A DNA stretch of 64,000 bases from Dermacoccus nishinomiyaensis (GCF_900447535.1 NZ_UFXX01000001.1:248001-312000); one strand, 5' to 3'. Positions 25,262 through 34,200 are shown, numbered from the stretch's first letter. Made by a program: numbers and translations. Notes: a model not told the origin generated them from the letters alone.

Positions 25262-25411
25262 ATGGGCGCGTCCACGAACAAGACGATGTACAACATCATC
25301 GGAGCCGTTGTCGGCTTCCTGCTCGCCCTGTTCGCGATCTGGGGTCTCGTCCAGTCGCAGAACTCGAGCCAGCCGCAGCAGTACCAGTCGAAGATCAGCT
25401 ACGACGGCTGA
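25262..25411 (+). CDS. 49-aa single-pass membrane protein
   Basis: A short gene with clean GC-biased codons. After a 10-residue polar N-terminus comes one membrane segment (NIIGAVVGFLLALFAIWGLV, residues 11-30) and a polar Gln/Ser-rich tail QSQNSSQPQQYQSKISYDG. GAAGGTGAAGG lies upstream, with the nearest GAAGG 10 nt from the ATG. A strong terminator follows 25 nt after the stop, so this is a real, separately ended unit. I do not recognise the family. Its place at the end of a glycosyltransferase run suggests a small accessory subunit, which is inference. Confidence 0.75.
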   Translation: MGASTNKTMYNIIGAVVGFLLALFAIWGLVQSQNSSQPQQYQSKISYDG

Positions 25412-25436
25412 GCCTCCGGCTCCCTCATCTCAGGCG

Positions 25437-25473
25437 AGAGCGGGGAACGACCTCTACGGTCGTTCCCCGCTCT
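25437..25473. terminator. strong terminator between convergent genes
   Basis: A perfect 16-bp stem (25437-25452 with 25458-25473) with a TCTAC loop, between the 49-aa protein gene and the convergent GT4 gene. Confidence 0.85.
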
Positions 25474-25524
25474 GGCATGCCCTGACGGGGCTCAGTGGTC
25501 GCCCGCGCCGAGTGGCGCATGACG

Positions 25525-26760
25525 TCAGTTCAGCTCGGCAGCGCCGCGGCGGGCATCGCGTTCGGCGACGAGCTCGCGCAGGCGTCGCACGTGTAGGGGC
25601 GTGTCGGGCGGCTGGGGTGCGCGCTCGGCGCGGCCGAGGACGTCGAGCAGCGTGTGGTGCACGTTGCGGCCGGCCGATTCCCAGCTGAACGAGCGCGCGT
25701 ACGTCACAGCGTTGCGTCCATAGGCCTCACGCACGTCGTTGCGCGACAGCAGCACGCGCACGTCGTCGATCATCTCCGCCGTCGTCGAGGCGAGCGCGCC
25801 CGTCGAGCCGTGCTGGATCGACTCGCTCGGCCCTCCGGCTTGCGCGAATGCGACGGCCGGGGTGCCGTGCAGGCCGGCCTCGACGATCGTCAGGCCCCAC
25901 CCCTCCTTGTAGGAAGGCATCATGACGACCCAGGACGAAGCGAGCAGCGTGTGCTTCGTCGCCTCGTCGACGAACCCGTGGAAGTGGACGGCGTCCTCGA
26001 CGCCGCGTTCACGGGCATGGCGCTCGATGTTCGGCTGCCAATAACCCGAGCCGACGACATTGAGGTGCAGGCCCGGGAACTCCTCACGCAGTTCGGCGAG
26101 GGTGTCGACGGCGATCTCGACCTGCTTGTGCGGCACGAGCCGGCCGAGGACGGTGAGCGATGGCGCGGCGCTGCGGGGCACGTCGGCGTAGGAGTCGAGA
26201 TCGCGCGGGTGGTCGTTGCCGGAGTAGACGAGGTCGATGCGCTCGGCGTCGACACCGAGGCTCGCGAGTTCGCTGCGGCTCGCCTTCGAGACGGTGATGT
26301 AGCGGCAGCGCCGGTACACCCACGGCGCGACGCGTGACTCGAGCAACCAGCCGAACCTTGCGAGGCGCGGGCCGAAGATGCTCGCCCACTGGTCGCGGTG
26401 GACGTGGTGGACGACGGCGACGACGGGGATGCGCGCGACGAGCGGCGACCAGAACGGCACGCCGTTCTGCACGTCGATGACGACGTCGTAGTCACGCTGG
26501 TGCCGCACGAGGTGCCACAGTCCCGCGGCGTAGCAGGTGAACCGGTTGCCGGCGCGAATCACGGTGACGTCCCCATGCATCGTGCGGCGTGCGGCGCCGG
26601 GGAAACGAGCCGTGTGGATCGTGACGTCGGCGCCAAGCTCGCTCATCACCTCGCTCGTGCGTTCGACGAACACCTCCGAGCCGCCCGCCTCGGGGTTCTC
26701 GCGGTCGCGCCACGACAGATAGAGGACGCGCAGAGGCTCGGCGTCGCGCTCGTCGTGCAT
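25525..26760 (-). CDS. family 4 glycosyltransferase
   Basis: A 411-aa GT-B fold enzyme. The N-terminus is RVLYLSWRDRENPEAGGSEV, a glycine-rich donor/acceptor loop typical of GT4. The C-terminal half has VLGRLVPHKQVEIAVDTLA, LNVVGSGYWQPNIERHA and the EX7E motif in MPSYKEGWGLTIVEAGLHG (about 305-323). HHVHRDQWASIFGPRLARFG resembles enzymes acting on polyprenyl- or lipid-linked glycans. An ORF reading from 27312 would run across the divergent methyltransferase; ATG 26760 is the first good start and lies 42 nt from the predicted transcription start. The C-terminal 40 residues are charged. Confidence 0.92.
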   Translation of the reverse strand: MHDERDAEPLRVLYLSWRDRENPEAGGSEVFVERTSEVMSELGADVTIHTARFPGAARRTMHGDVTVIRAGNRFTCYAAGLWHLVRHQRDYDVVIDVQNGVPFWSPLVARIPVVAVVHHVHRDQWASIFGPRLARFGWLLESRVAPWVYRRCRYITVSKASRSELASLGVDAERIDLVYSGNDHPRDLDSYADVPRSAAPSLTVLGRLVPHKQVEIAVDTLAELREEFPGLHLNVVGSGYWQPNIERHARERGVEDAVHFHGFVDEATKHTLLASSWVVMMPSYKEGWGLTIVEAGLHGTPAVAFAQAGGPSESIQHGSTGALASTTAEMIDDVRVLLSRNDVREAYGRNAVTYARSFSWESAGRNVHHTLLDVLGRAERAPQPPDTPLHVRRLRELVAERDARRGAAELN

Positions 26761-26807
26761 CCTGTGGCTCTCCTCGCCGTTCGGCTGCCTGCTTCCGGGT
26801 CGCCCGT

Positions 26808-26814
26808 TAGAGTA
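26808..26814. promoter_or_regulatory. overlapping divergent -10 boxes
   Basis: TAGAGT (plus, 26808-26813) and TACTCT (minus, 26814-26809) occupy the same bases in the 86-bp gap between the GT4 gene and the methyltransferase operon. Confidence 0.45.
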
Positions 26815-26846
26815 TCGGGGTCGAGGAAGGCAGGTGGCCCGTTTCC

Positions 26847-27689
26847 ATGAGCGCGTGCGAAGTGTGCGGTGGTCCGTGCACGGATCTGCCCCTGGGAGGC
26901 TCCGTCCTCGACGCCTGCACCCGTTGCGGGCACCTGCGTCGCGACCTCGACCGCGCGCCCGCGCGCCACCGCGATCATGCCTACGGCGGTGACCCGACCC
27001 TCGACGCGGCCCGCCTGCACCTGACCCACCGTGCCCTCGTCGCCGACGGCGCGCCCGCGTCGGTCTTCGAGATCGGGTACGGCGCCGGGGGATTGCTGCG
27101 CGCCTTCCATGACGCGGGGGCGCGCGTCGCGGGCGCCGACCCGGATCAGCTCGACCGGGACGTCGACCCCGTCGTCGTCGCGCACGGTCGCCTGCACGCC
27201 TGCGGTATCGAGGAGGTGCCGGCGGGGGAGCCGCCCGTCGACCTCGTCTACGGCATCCACGTCCTCGAGCACGTCGTCGACCCGATCGAGACGCTGCGCC
27301 GCACGCACACACTGCTGCGCCCCGGCGGTAGCGCCCACTTCTTCACCCCGGCCGGCGACTGGGCCGGCCTGCGCCTCGCGAGCGACGGCTGGTGGATGCT
27401 CGAGGACCCGACGCACGTGCGCTTCTTCACCGCCGATTCCCTCATCCGCGCCGCGTGTGAGGCAGGCTTTGACGACGTCGAGATCCGTCGCCCGCCGCTC
27501 GATTCGCTCGTCCACGACGCCGCGAGCGCCGTCCGCCGCGTAAGGCCTGCGCCGCGGCCGCAGGGGGTTCTCGCGCAGCGCTCGACGCTCGCTCTCACCG
27601 CTGCGACGCTGCCGCTGACTCTCGCTGCACGCGCGCTCGTGCCCCGGCTGCGCCCGACGCTGCACCTCGTCGCGCGGAGGCCGGAGTGA
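26847..27689 (+). CDS. SAM-dependent methyltransferase with N-terminal zinc ribbon
   Basis: A 280-aa class I methyltransferase. Two CxxC pairs (Cys4/Cys7 and Cys24/Cys27) form a probable zinc-binding module, as in sugar C-methyltransferases of the TylC3 type. Motif I is VFEIGYGAGGLLRAF (about 72-86), the acidic ribose-binding step is in GADPDQLD, and the post-motif GIHVLEHVVDPIETLRR and LLRPGG follow. An NDP-sugar or glycan substrate is plausible from the zinc module and the context but is not proven. The start ATG 26847 has GAGGAAGG upstream. It overlaps the next gene by GTGA. Confidence 0.88.
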   Translation: MSACEVCGGPCTDLPLGGSVLDACTRCGHLRRDLDRAPARHRDHAYGGDPTLDAARLHLTHRALVADGAPASVFEIGYGAGGLLRAFHDAGARVAGADPDQLDRDVDPVVVAHGRLHACGIEEVPAGEPPVDLVYGIHVLEHVVDPIETLRRTHTLLRPGGSAHFFTPAGDWAGLRLASDGWWMLEDPTHVRFFTADSLIRAACEAGFDDVEIRRPPLDSLVHDAASAVRRVRPAPRPQGVLAQRSTLALTAATLPLTLAARALVPRLRPTLHLVARRPE

Positions 27690-28423
27690 CGTCTCGCCCA
27701 GGTGCCGCGACGCGACGGGGCCTCGGGCGTAGCGTCCGGTTGTTCCGTGCGTTCCTCGTCGAGCAGAGCGACCCGCACCGCTTCTACTCGGCTCTCGCCG
27801 ACGACTCGATCGCGATCCTCGCCGAGCACGTCGACCTCGACGGTGCGCGCGTGCTCGACGTCGGCGCGGGCCCGTCCGAGTTCGCGGACGCCTTCCTCGC
27901 GGCCGGCGCCCACTATGTGCCGTTGGACGCCGACGCGAGCGTCCCCTCGGTGCGTGACGGCGGCGTCGTCGCGGACGCGGAGCACCTGCCGTTCGCACCA
28001 CGAACCTTCGACGTCGTGTTCAGCTCGAACCTGTGGGAGCACGTGAGACGCCCCGAAGCGGTCGCCGATTCGTTGCTCGACGCGCTCGCGCCGGGGGGCG
28101 TGCTTTTCCTCGCGTACACGAACTGGTTGAGCCCGTGGGGTGGGCACGAGACGTCGCCGTGGCACTGGCTCGGCGGCGAACGGGCGGCGCGACGCTACGA
28201 GCGTCGGCACGGCCACCCGCCGAAGAACCTCGTCGACGAGAGCCTTTTCCGGGTGAGCGTCGCGCAGGGGCTCGCCTGGGCGCGCTCGGTCGAGCAGCGC
28301 GGCGGTGAGCTGATCGACGCCCGTCCCCGCTACTGGCCGGATGCCGCCCGCGCCGTCCTGCGGGTGCCGGGGCTGCGCGAGATCGTCACGTGGAACCTGC
28401 TCGTCCTCGTGCGCCGCGGATGA
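27686..28423 (+). CDS. class I SAM-dependent methyltransferase
   Basis: A 245-aa Rossmann-fold methyltransferase of the Methyltransf_11 group. Motif I is VLDVGAGPSEFADAF (about 53-67), the ribose-binding Asp lies in VPLDADAS, and FDVVFSSNLWEHVRRPEAV with LAPGGVLFLAYTNW completes the fold. The GTG start overlaps the stop of the zinc-ribbon methyltransferase, and its own stop overlaps the AftD-like ATG (ATGA), so the three are co-translated. The substrate is unknown. Confidence 0.88.
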   Translation: MTSRPGAATRRGLGRSVRLFRAFLVEQSDPHRFYSALADDSIAILAEHVDLDGARVLDVGAGPSEFADAFLAAGAHYVPLDADASVPSVRDGGVVADAEHLPFAPRTFDVVFSSNLWEHVRRPEAVADSLLDALAPGGVLFLAYTNWLSPWGGHETSPWHWLGGERAARRYERRHGHPPKNLVDESLFRVSVAQGLAWARSVEQRGGELIDARPRYWPDAARAVLRVPGLREIVTWNLLVLVRRG

Positions 28424-31400
28424 ACGCGACGCGCGCACGGCTGCTCGCGCTGCGCGTCGCATTGGTCCTCGCGTTCGTGCCGTGGCTCGTGCAGCCGGGC
28501 GTCATCCAGCCGGACACCAAGGTCGACCTCGTCGTCTCGCCGTGGCGTTACCTCGCGCGCTCGCTCGACGCGTGGTCGACGCACTCGGGTTTCGGCGAAC
28601 TGCAGAACCAGGCCTACGGCTACCTGTTCCCGATGGGCCCGTTCTTCGGCGTCCTGCACTCGCTCGGCGTGCCCGGCTGGGCGGCGCAGCGCGCGTGGTG
28701 GTCGTTCATCCTCGTCGTCGGCTTTCTCGGCGCGGCCCTCGTCGCGCGCCGCATCGCCGGGCTGAGCGCGGGGGCGGCCTGCGTCACCGGTGTCGCGTAC
28801 GCGCTGAGCGCACGCGTGCTGACGCTGCTGTCGGAACTCAGCGTCGAGACGTGGCCGGGCATGCTGCTGCCGTGGCTCGTCCTCGCCGTGTGGTGGGGAT
28901 GGCGCAGCAGCCGCCACATCAGGTTGCTCGCGTCCACCGGTGTGCTCGTCGCGTGCCTCGGCGGCGTCAACGCGACGGCGTCGCTCGTCGCCGTCCTCGG
29001 CGCCGGATTGTTCGCGCTCGTCGTGACGCGCGAGTGGCGCCTCGTCGGCGCGTACGTGATCGGTGCCGCGCTCGGCAGCGCCTGGTGGCTCGGGCCCCTC
29101 GTCGTCCTCGGCGGATACGCCTACCCGTTCCTCGACTTCATCGAGACCGCGCGCATCACGACGGCCGTGACGACGCTGCCCGCCATCCTGCGCGGTGCGT
29201 CCGACTGGGTCGCCTACATCGTCGACGCCGACGGTCACCCCATCTGGCAGTCGGGGTGGGTCGTCGCGCAGGGCACCCTCAGCATCGTCGCGGGTTCGAC
29301 GCTCGCCGGCATCGCGCTCGCAGGGCTCATGACGACGCGCGGTGGTGCCTCGCGGGGCGCGCAGGATGACGTCATCCGCGCCGCGCGCCGCGTCCGCGTC
29401 GCCTGCGTCATCCTGCTCGCGGGCGGCATCGTGGGCATGGCCCTGCCGTACGCCGGCACGCCGAGTGGCCCGTTCTCCGGTCCGATGCGCGATCTGCTCG
29501 ACGGCCCGCTCGCTGCGGCGCGCAACGTTCACAAGCTCGACCCGCTCGCCAGACTGCCCCTGGCCATCGGCGTTGGTGCGGCGTGGGATGCGCTGGCGCT
29601 CAGGAAAACTCGTGCGGATCACCCTCGCGCCGCACGCACCGCGTGGGTGGCGCGGGCCGGCATCCTCGTCGTCCTCGTCGGCACGTTGGCACCGTTGCTC
29701 GTCGGGCGTCTCGGTGACGCGAACGGCGTGCGCGCGTGGCCCGCCTCGCTCGTCGCCACCGCCCGAGACGTGGACGACGCGGCAGCCCGCGACGGCGGAT
29801 CAAGTCTCGTCCTGCCGTCGACGCGATCGGCCCAGGCGGACTGGGGGAACGCCACCGACGAACCGCTCACCGCGTTCGCCGCGTCGCCCATCGTCGTGCG
29901 CGCCTCGGCTCCGCTCTACCACCCGGGTGCGCAGCGGCTCGTCGATGCCGTCGACACGGCCCTCGCGCCGGGTTCGGCGAGTGATCGGGGACGGGCGAGC
30001 GAGGCCGTGCAGGCGGCGGCACGGGCGGGGGTGCATCGCATCGTCGTGCGCTGGGGGAGTTCCACGTCGCAGCAGACGTCACCGCCGCAGGCGTACGTCG
30101 CAGCCCTGACACACGCCGACGGAGTGAGCGCCCATCGCGTCCACGGCAGCGGCGCCACGCGCTACGACGTCTTCGACCTGGCCCCCACACCGTCGACTAC
30201 GGGCGCTGCGGTCTCCGTCCTCGGCGGTCCGGAGTCGACGCTGACGCTCGCCGGCGTCGGCGTCAGCGCGAGGCGCCCGTTCGTCACGGGCCGTGCCGAC
30301 GGGTGGATCACCGACGACGTGCGACGCCGCGCGTACAACAACGGCCAGGTCGTCGGACGGGCCTTCGGGCCTGCCCTCACCGCCGATGACCCCGCGCCCA
30401 CGCGCGTCGGCGCGCACGACCTCGACTTCCCCGGCCGTGACGCAGGAAGCAGCGTCCGCCGCGTCACCGGCGCCTCGCGCATCGAGGCGACATCGTCGAC
30501 CGCCGACCCGTTCGCCTCGCTCTACCTCGGCCCGGGCACGTCTGCGGACGCGGCGTTCGACGGCTCCGACGCCACGCGCTGGCTGACGCGCGCCGACCAG
30601 CCCGGCACCCTGAGCGTGACGTGGGACGGCGGCGCCCCCGCTCAGACGATGACGCTCGTCCCTGCGGCCACGGGCGACGCGCGGGTGGCAAGCGTCGACG
30701 TGCGCATCGACGGGCGATCGGTGAAGCCGCAGCAGGGCGCCGATAGCACCTGGAGAATCGACGTGCCGGCCGGGACGCGCGCGGTCGCGGTCACCCCGCG
30801 CGCGGCGCCGGGGACGGGCACGAAGAATGCAGCCGTCGGGCTGGTCGAGGTGCGCTCCACCCGCCCCGTCGTCAGCGTCGTACACCTGCCGGGCACCGTC
30901 GATGGCACCCGAAACGGCGTCGTCGTGACGCGCACGCACCCCTGGTTCGACGGTCACGCGCTGGCGTCGGAGGATGACGGTGCGTGGACGCGAGCATTCA
31001 CGGTCTCGCGTGCTGCGACCATGATCGTCACGCTGACGTTCAAGGCTGGCGTGGCGCCCGGATCGGTGCGAGAGCCCCTCATGATGCGGTCCGGATCCGG
31101 CGCCTGGCAGCCTGCCGGAACACCTGGTGGAGGGGCCGATACTGCAGGGAGAACGAGGTTGATGGCCCTGCCTGCCGGCGAGGCCAACCTGAAGGTTTCA
31201 CCTGAGGTCGAACGTGTGACACTTGTTCCGGCCGCCGCGGCGGCCAGGGACCAGCTCGGACTCAGTGCGGATTCGAGCACGGACACGCCGGCCAACCCGA
31301 CGCTCGCCTCGACGCAGGGCGCCAACGCCGGTTGGGCTCTCGACCCGGCATCGCCCACCCCCGCATCTGGCATGACCGCCGGTAGCACGCGCCTCGTGAC

Positions 31401-31965
31401 CCTCGACGGATGGCGTCAGGGCGCCGAGCACGCCGCCCACGGACAACACTTTGTCTTCGCACCGCAGCACCTCCACCGCCTCAGCCTCGTCGTCGGTGCG
31501 GCCTGCGCACTCGCGTGCCTCGTGCTGCTCATTGCCACGACGTGGTGTGCCGCGGCGTCATCGCGACGCGCTGCGCCGATACGCCGCCAGGCAGCCTCCG
31601 ACGACTTCGCGCTGCAGACACCGCGGGCACTCGTAGCGCACGCAGAATCTGCCGTGCCGGCCTTGCGCCCCCGCGCCGCCCTCGCGCTTGCCGTCCTCAC
31701 CGCCATCGCGGCGGCACTCCTGGGATGGGTGGCGATACCCGTCGTCCTCGTCGCTTGCTTCGTGCCGCGGCGTCGACGGCGGGTGCTCGTCATCGCGCTC
31801 ATGGTCGCGGTCGGCCCGATCATGGCGGCGCTCGGCGTCGTCGATCGCGGATCGCTCGGCGCGGTCTCCGGCCAGGTGCTGACGGCGCTCGCGCTCGTCG
31901 TGTTCAGCCTCGAGGTAAGCAGTGTGCCCAGCGGATGGCGGGTGCTTCGACGACGCGCCAACTGA
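28420..31965 (+). CDS. AftD-like alpha-(1->3)-arabinofuranosyltransferase family protein
   Basis: An 1181-aa giant membrane protein. The N-terminal GT-C part begins with the AftD/DUF3367 pattern: QPDTKVDLVVSPWRYLARSL with its catalytic-type Asp, then FGELQNQAYGYLFPMGPFF, VPGWAAQRAWWSFI and GLSAGAACVTGVAYALS. The extracytoplasmic part has a discoidin-like module around residue 703 (ADAAFDGSDATRWLTRA). The C-terminus has membrane segments near 1020-1045 and 1085-1160. Mycobacterial AftD works on arabinogalactan and lipoarabinomannan. Arabinan-free actinobacteria also carry the family, so the sugar here is open. ATG 28420 is chosen for the ATGA overlap. Residues about 890-970 have unusually AT-rich, rare codons. 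Confidence 0.85.
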   Translation: MNATRARLLALRVALVLAFVPWLVQPGVIQPDTKVDLVVSPWRYLARSLDAWSTHSGFGELQNQAYGYLFPMGPFFGVLHSLGVPGWAAQRAWWSFILVVGFLGAALVARRIAGLSAGAACVTGVAYALSARVLTLLSELSVETWPGMLLPWLVLAVWWGWRSSRHIRLLASTGVLVACLGGVNATASLVAVLGAGLFALVVTREWRLVGAYVIGAALGSAWWLGPLVVLGGYAYPFLDFIETARITTAVTTLPAILRGASDWVAYIVDADGHPIWQSGWVVAQGTLSIVAGSTLAGIALAGLMTTRGGASRGAQDDVIRAARRVRVACVILLAGGIVGMALPYAGTPSGPFSGPMRDLLDGPLAAARNVHKLDPLARLPLAIGVGAAWDALALRKTRADHPRAARTAWVARAGILVVLVGTLAPLLVGRLGDANGVRAWPASLVATARDVDDAAARDGGSSLVLPSTRSAQADWGNATDEPLTAFAASPIVVRASAPLYHPGAQRLVDAVDTALAPGSASDRGRASEAVQAAARAGVHRIVVRWGSSTSQQTSPPQAYVAALTHADGVSAHRVHGSGATRYDVFDLAPTPSTTGAAVSVLGGPESTLTLAGVGVSARRPFVTGRADGWITDDVRRRAYNNGQVVGRAFGPALTADDPAPTRVGAHDLDFPGRDAGSSVRRVTGASRIEATSSTADPFASLYLGPGTSADAAFDGSDATRWLTRADQPGTLSVTWDGGAPAQTMTLVPAATGDARVASVDVRIDGRSVKPQQGADSTWRIDVPAGTRAVAVTPRAAPGTGTKNAAVGLVEVRSTRPVVSVVHLPGTVDGTRNGVVVTRTHPWFDGHALASEDDGAWTRAFTVSRAATMIVTLTFKAGVAPGSVREPLMMRSGSGAWQPAGTPGGGADTAGRTRLMALPAGEANLKVSPEVERVTLVPAAAAARDQLGLSADSSTDTPANPTLASTQGANAGWALDPASPTPASGMTAGSTRLVTLDGWRQGAEHAAHGQHFVFAPQHLHRLSLVVGAACALACLVLLIATTWCAAASSRRAAPIRRQAASDDFALQTPRALVAHAESAVPALRPRAALALAVLTAIAAALLGWVAIPVVLVACFVPRRRRRVLVIALMVAVGPIMAALGVVDRGSLGAVSGQVLTALALVVFSLEVSSVPSGWRVLRRRAN

Positions 31966-33019
31966 GTCGCGCCAGTGCGAGTGACACGACGAGCGTCACG
32001 ATGAGTACGAGAGCGAACGGCGCGTGGAACAGCCTCAGGTGCAGGGTCGTGAACAGCACCTGCAGCACGAGAACATGCCACAGGAACAGGCCGTAGCTGA
32101 CGTCGCCCGCGCCGCTCAGCAGGGCCTGCGCCTCGGCGCGCGTCGGCCACGTCTCGTCTTCCGACGCTCGGACGGCCGCGCCGAGCAGCAACGCCGCGAT
32201 GAGCGCGTACGCGAGTTCCTTGACGAGCGCCTGCCCGTGCGTCGGTGTCTCGAGGTGGATCGGCCCGCCGAGCGGTGTGGCCACCGCGACGTACGTGACG
32301 CCCGCCCATCCCAGCAGTGCTGACGGCGACGCTTCACGCACCGCGAGCCCCATGCGCGCCCGGCGGCCTGACCCGCCGGTCGTCGGGTCGGCCGTGAACA
32401 CCCACCCCGCCGCCACACCGACGGCGAACCACGCGGCGTGTCCGATGACGCTCGTGCTGACGGCCCCGAGGTTCGCCCGTCCGCTCGAGGCGGCGAGTGT
32501 CTGCACGACGAGACCGGCGACGGCGACGAACATCAGGACCGGCAGCGGAGAGCGACCATCACGGCGACAGCCGCGCAACCACCGGCAGATCAGCGGCACG
32601 AGGGCGTAGAACGTCACCTCCGTCGTGATGCTCCAGGCCTGCGTGAATCCACGGAACGACTCGCCCGCGTATCCCTGCAGCAGCGTCAGGTGTGACAGCA
32701 CCGAGCGCACGTCGACCGCACCCGGTTCGACCGCCAGCGTGACGACGACGACCGCCGCGAGCGCGACGAGATAGGCCGGCAGGATGCGTGCGGCGCGCTT
32801 GCGCCAGTAGTGCCTCGTCGGGGCCGCCCCCGCGCTCGCACCACGCGTCAGCAGGTAGGCCGATATGGCGAAGAAGACGGCGACGCCGACGTCACCGCGG
32901 GCGAGCAGACGCCCGACGCCGTCGATGCTCGAACCGCCGCTCCAGTAGGCGACGTGGGAGACGAGGACGAGCCCGGCAGCGACGCCTCGCAGCGGATCGA
33001 TCCATGGAATGCGCTGCAT
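31904..33019 (-). CDS. membrane O-acyltransferase without SGNH domain (OafA type)
   Basis: A 371-aa acyltransferase-3 family protein made of the membrane domain only. It begins RIPWIDPLRGVAAGLVLVSH, has VGVAVFFAISAYLLTRG, a basic YWRKRAARILPAYLVAL and WSITTEVTFYALVPLI, then about ten membrane segments. It probably transfers acetyl groups onto a glycan or lipid acceptor. The start is taken at ATG 33019 because GAGGGA stands just upstream on the minus strand; a 17-codon longer reading exists. Its 3' end overlaps the 3' end of the convergent AftD-like gene by 62 bp, so no terminator separates them. Confidence 0.85.
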   Translation of the reverse strand: MQRIPWIDPLRGVAAGLVLVSHVAYWSGGSSIDGVGRLLARGDVGVAVFFAISAYLLTRGASAGAAPTRHYWRKRAARILPAYLVALAAVVVVTLAVEPGAVDVRSVLSHLTLLQGYAGESFRGFTQAWSITTEVTFYALVPLICRWLRGCRRDGRSPLPVLMFVAVAGLVVQTLAASSGRANLGAVSTSVIGHAAWFAVGVAAGWVFTADPTTGGSGRRARMGLAVREASPSALLGWAGVTYVAVATPLGGPIHLETPTHGQALVKELAYALIAALLLGAAVRASEDETWPTRAEAQALLSGAGDVSYGLFLWHVLVLQVLFTTLHLRLFHAPFALVLIVTLVVSLALARLSWRVVEAPAIRWAHCLPRG

Positions 33020-33046
33020 GTGCCGTCCCTCACATCTACCATCGGG

Positions 33047-33052
33047 TAGCGT
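33047..33052 (+). promoter_or_regulatory. possible -10 box of the heptose operon
   Basis: TAGCGT, 38 nt before the hddA ATG, next to a small CTACC-ATCG-GGTAG inverted repeat (33036-33049). Confidence 0.35.
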
Positions 33053-33090
33053 GCGTCCGGCACGCATCATCGAATGGAGGCTAGCCGCCC

Positions 33091-34200
33091 ATGAACGACG
33101 AGGCGCGATCCACCCCCGAATCTTCTCCCGGGCCTTCGCCCGAGGGTCGGGCGTACGTCGACTACCGACGTCCGGTGCTGCGTGCGCGGGCGCCGCTGCG
33201 CGTCAGTTTCGCCGGGGGTGGCACGGACGTCGCGCCTTTCCCCGAACGCGAGGGCGGCTGCGTCCTGTCAGGCACCCTCAGCCAGTTCGCGTACTCGACG
33301 CTGCGTCCGCGCACAGACGGCCGCATCACAGTGCAGTCGCTCGACTTCGGTTACTCGATCGGTTTCGGCGTCGACGACCCGGTCGAGTACAACGGTGAGC
33401 TCGATCTGCCGAAGGCCGCGATAGCTCGCATCCGCGAGGTGCCGGGTGCGCTACCCGTCAGCGGGTTCGACCTGTTCCTCCACACCGCGGCGCCCCCCGG
33501 TTCGGGGCTGGGCAGTTCGAGCGCCGTCATGGTCTCCGTCATCGGCCTCGTCGCGCAGCACTGCGGCCTCGACCTCACGCAGTACGAGATCGCCGAACTC
33601 GCCTATCGCCTCGAACGCGAGGATCTCGGCATTCCCGGCGGTTCGCAGGATCAGTACGCCGCAGCGTTCGGCGGGTTCAACTTCATCGAGTTCACCGCCG
33701 ACCAGGTCGTCGTCAACCCGCTGCGCGTGCGCAGCGCCACCGTCCACGAGCTCGAGCACAACATGTTGTTGGCGTTCACCGGACGGACGCGGGTGAGCGA
33801 CCACATCATCGAGGATCAACGCAGCCGCTACGAGACGGGCAACGCCGAGGCCCTCGAGGGGTTGCGGGCGCAGAAGGAACTCGCCGAGCGGATGAAGATC
33901 GCGCTCGTGCGCGGCGAGGTCGACACGATCGGCCGGCTGCTCGGGGAGGCGTGGCGCGAGAAGCAGAAGATGTCGTCGCGCATCACGACGCCGCTCATCG
34001 ACGAGGCGATGCGCCGCGCCCTCGACCACGGCGCGCTCGGCGGCAAGGTGACGGGTGCCGGCGGCGGCGGCCACATGGTGTTCATCTGCGAGTTCGAGCG
34101 CCGTCACATCGTCGCCCAGCAGCTCATCGACCTCGGCCTCACGGTGAGCGAGCCGATCTTCAGCCATGACGGCGTCACGACGTGGAGGGGGCAGAGCTGA
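33091..34200 (+). CDS. hddA: D-glycero-alpha-D-manno-heptose 7-phosphate kinase
   Basis: A 369-aa GHMP kinase that would phosphorylate D-glycero-alpha-D-manno-heptose 7-phosphate at C1. It has the N-terminal ARAPLRVSFAGGGTDVAPF, the ATP-binding GHMP motif PPGSGLGSSSAVMVSVIG (about 131-148), the HddA-type EDLGIPGGSQDQYAAAFGG and the C-terminal GGKVTGAGGGGHMVFI. Together these separate it from galactokinase and mevalonate kinase. GGAGG is 9 nt before the ATG. It overlaps gmhA at TGATG. It starts a three-gene heptose set; the matching nucleotidyltransferase (hddC) is not adjacent. Confidence 0.92.
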   Translation: MNDEARSTPESSPGPSPEGRAYVDYRRPVLRARAPLRVSFAGGGTDVAPFPEREGGCVLSGTLSQFAYSTLRPRTDGRITVQSLDFGYSIGFGVDDPVEYNGELDLPKAAIARIREVPGALPVSGFDLFLHTAAPPGSGLGSSSAVMVSVIGLVAQHCGLDLTQYEIAELAYRLEREDLGIPGGSQDQYAAAFGGFNFIEFTADQVVVNPLRVRSATVHELEHNMLLAFTGRTRVSDHIIEDQRSRYETGNAEALEGLRAQKELAERMKIALVRGEVDTIGRLLGEAWREKQKMSSRITTPLIDEAMRRALDHGALGGKVTGAGGGGHMVFICEFERRHIVAQQLIDLGLTVSEPIFSHDGVTTWRGQS

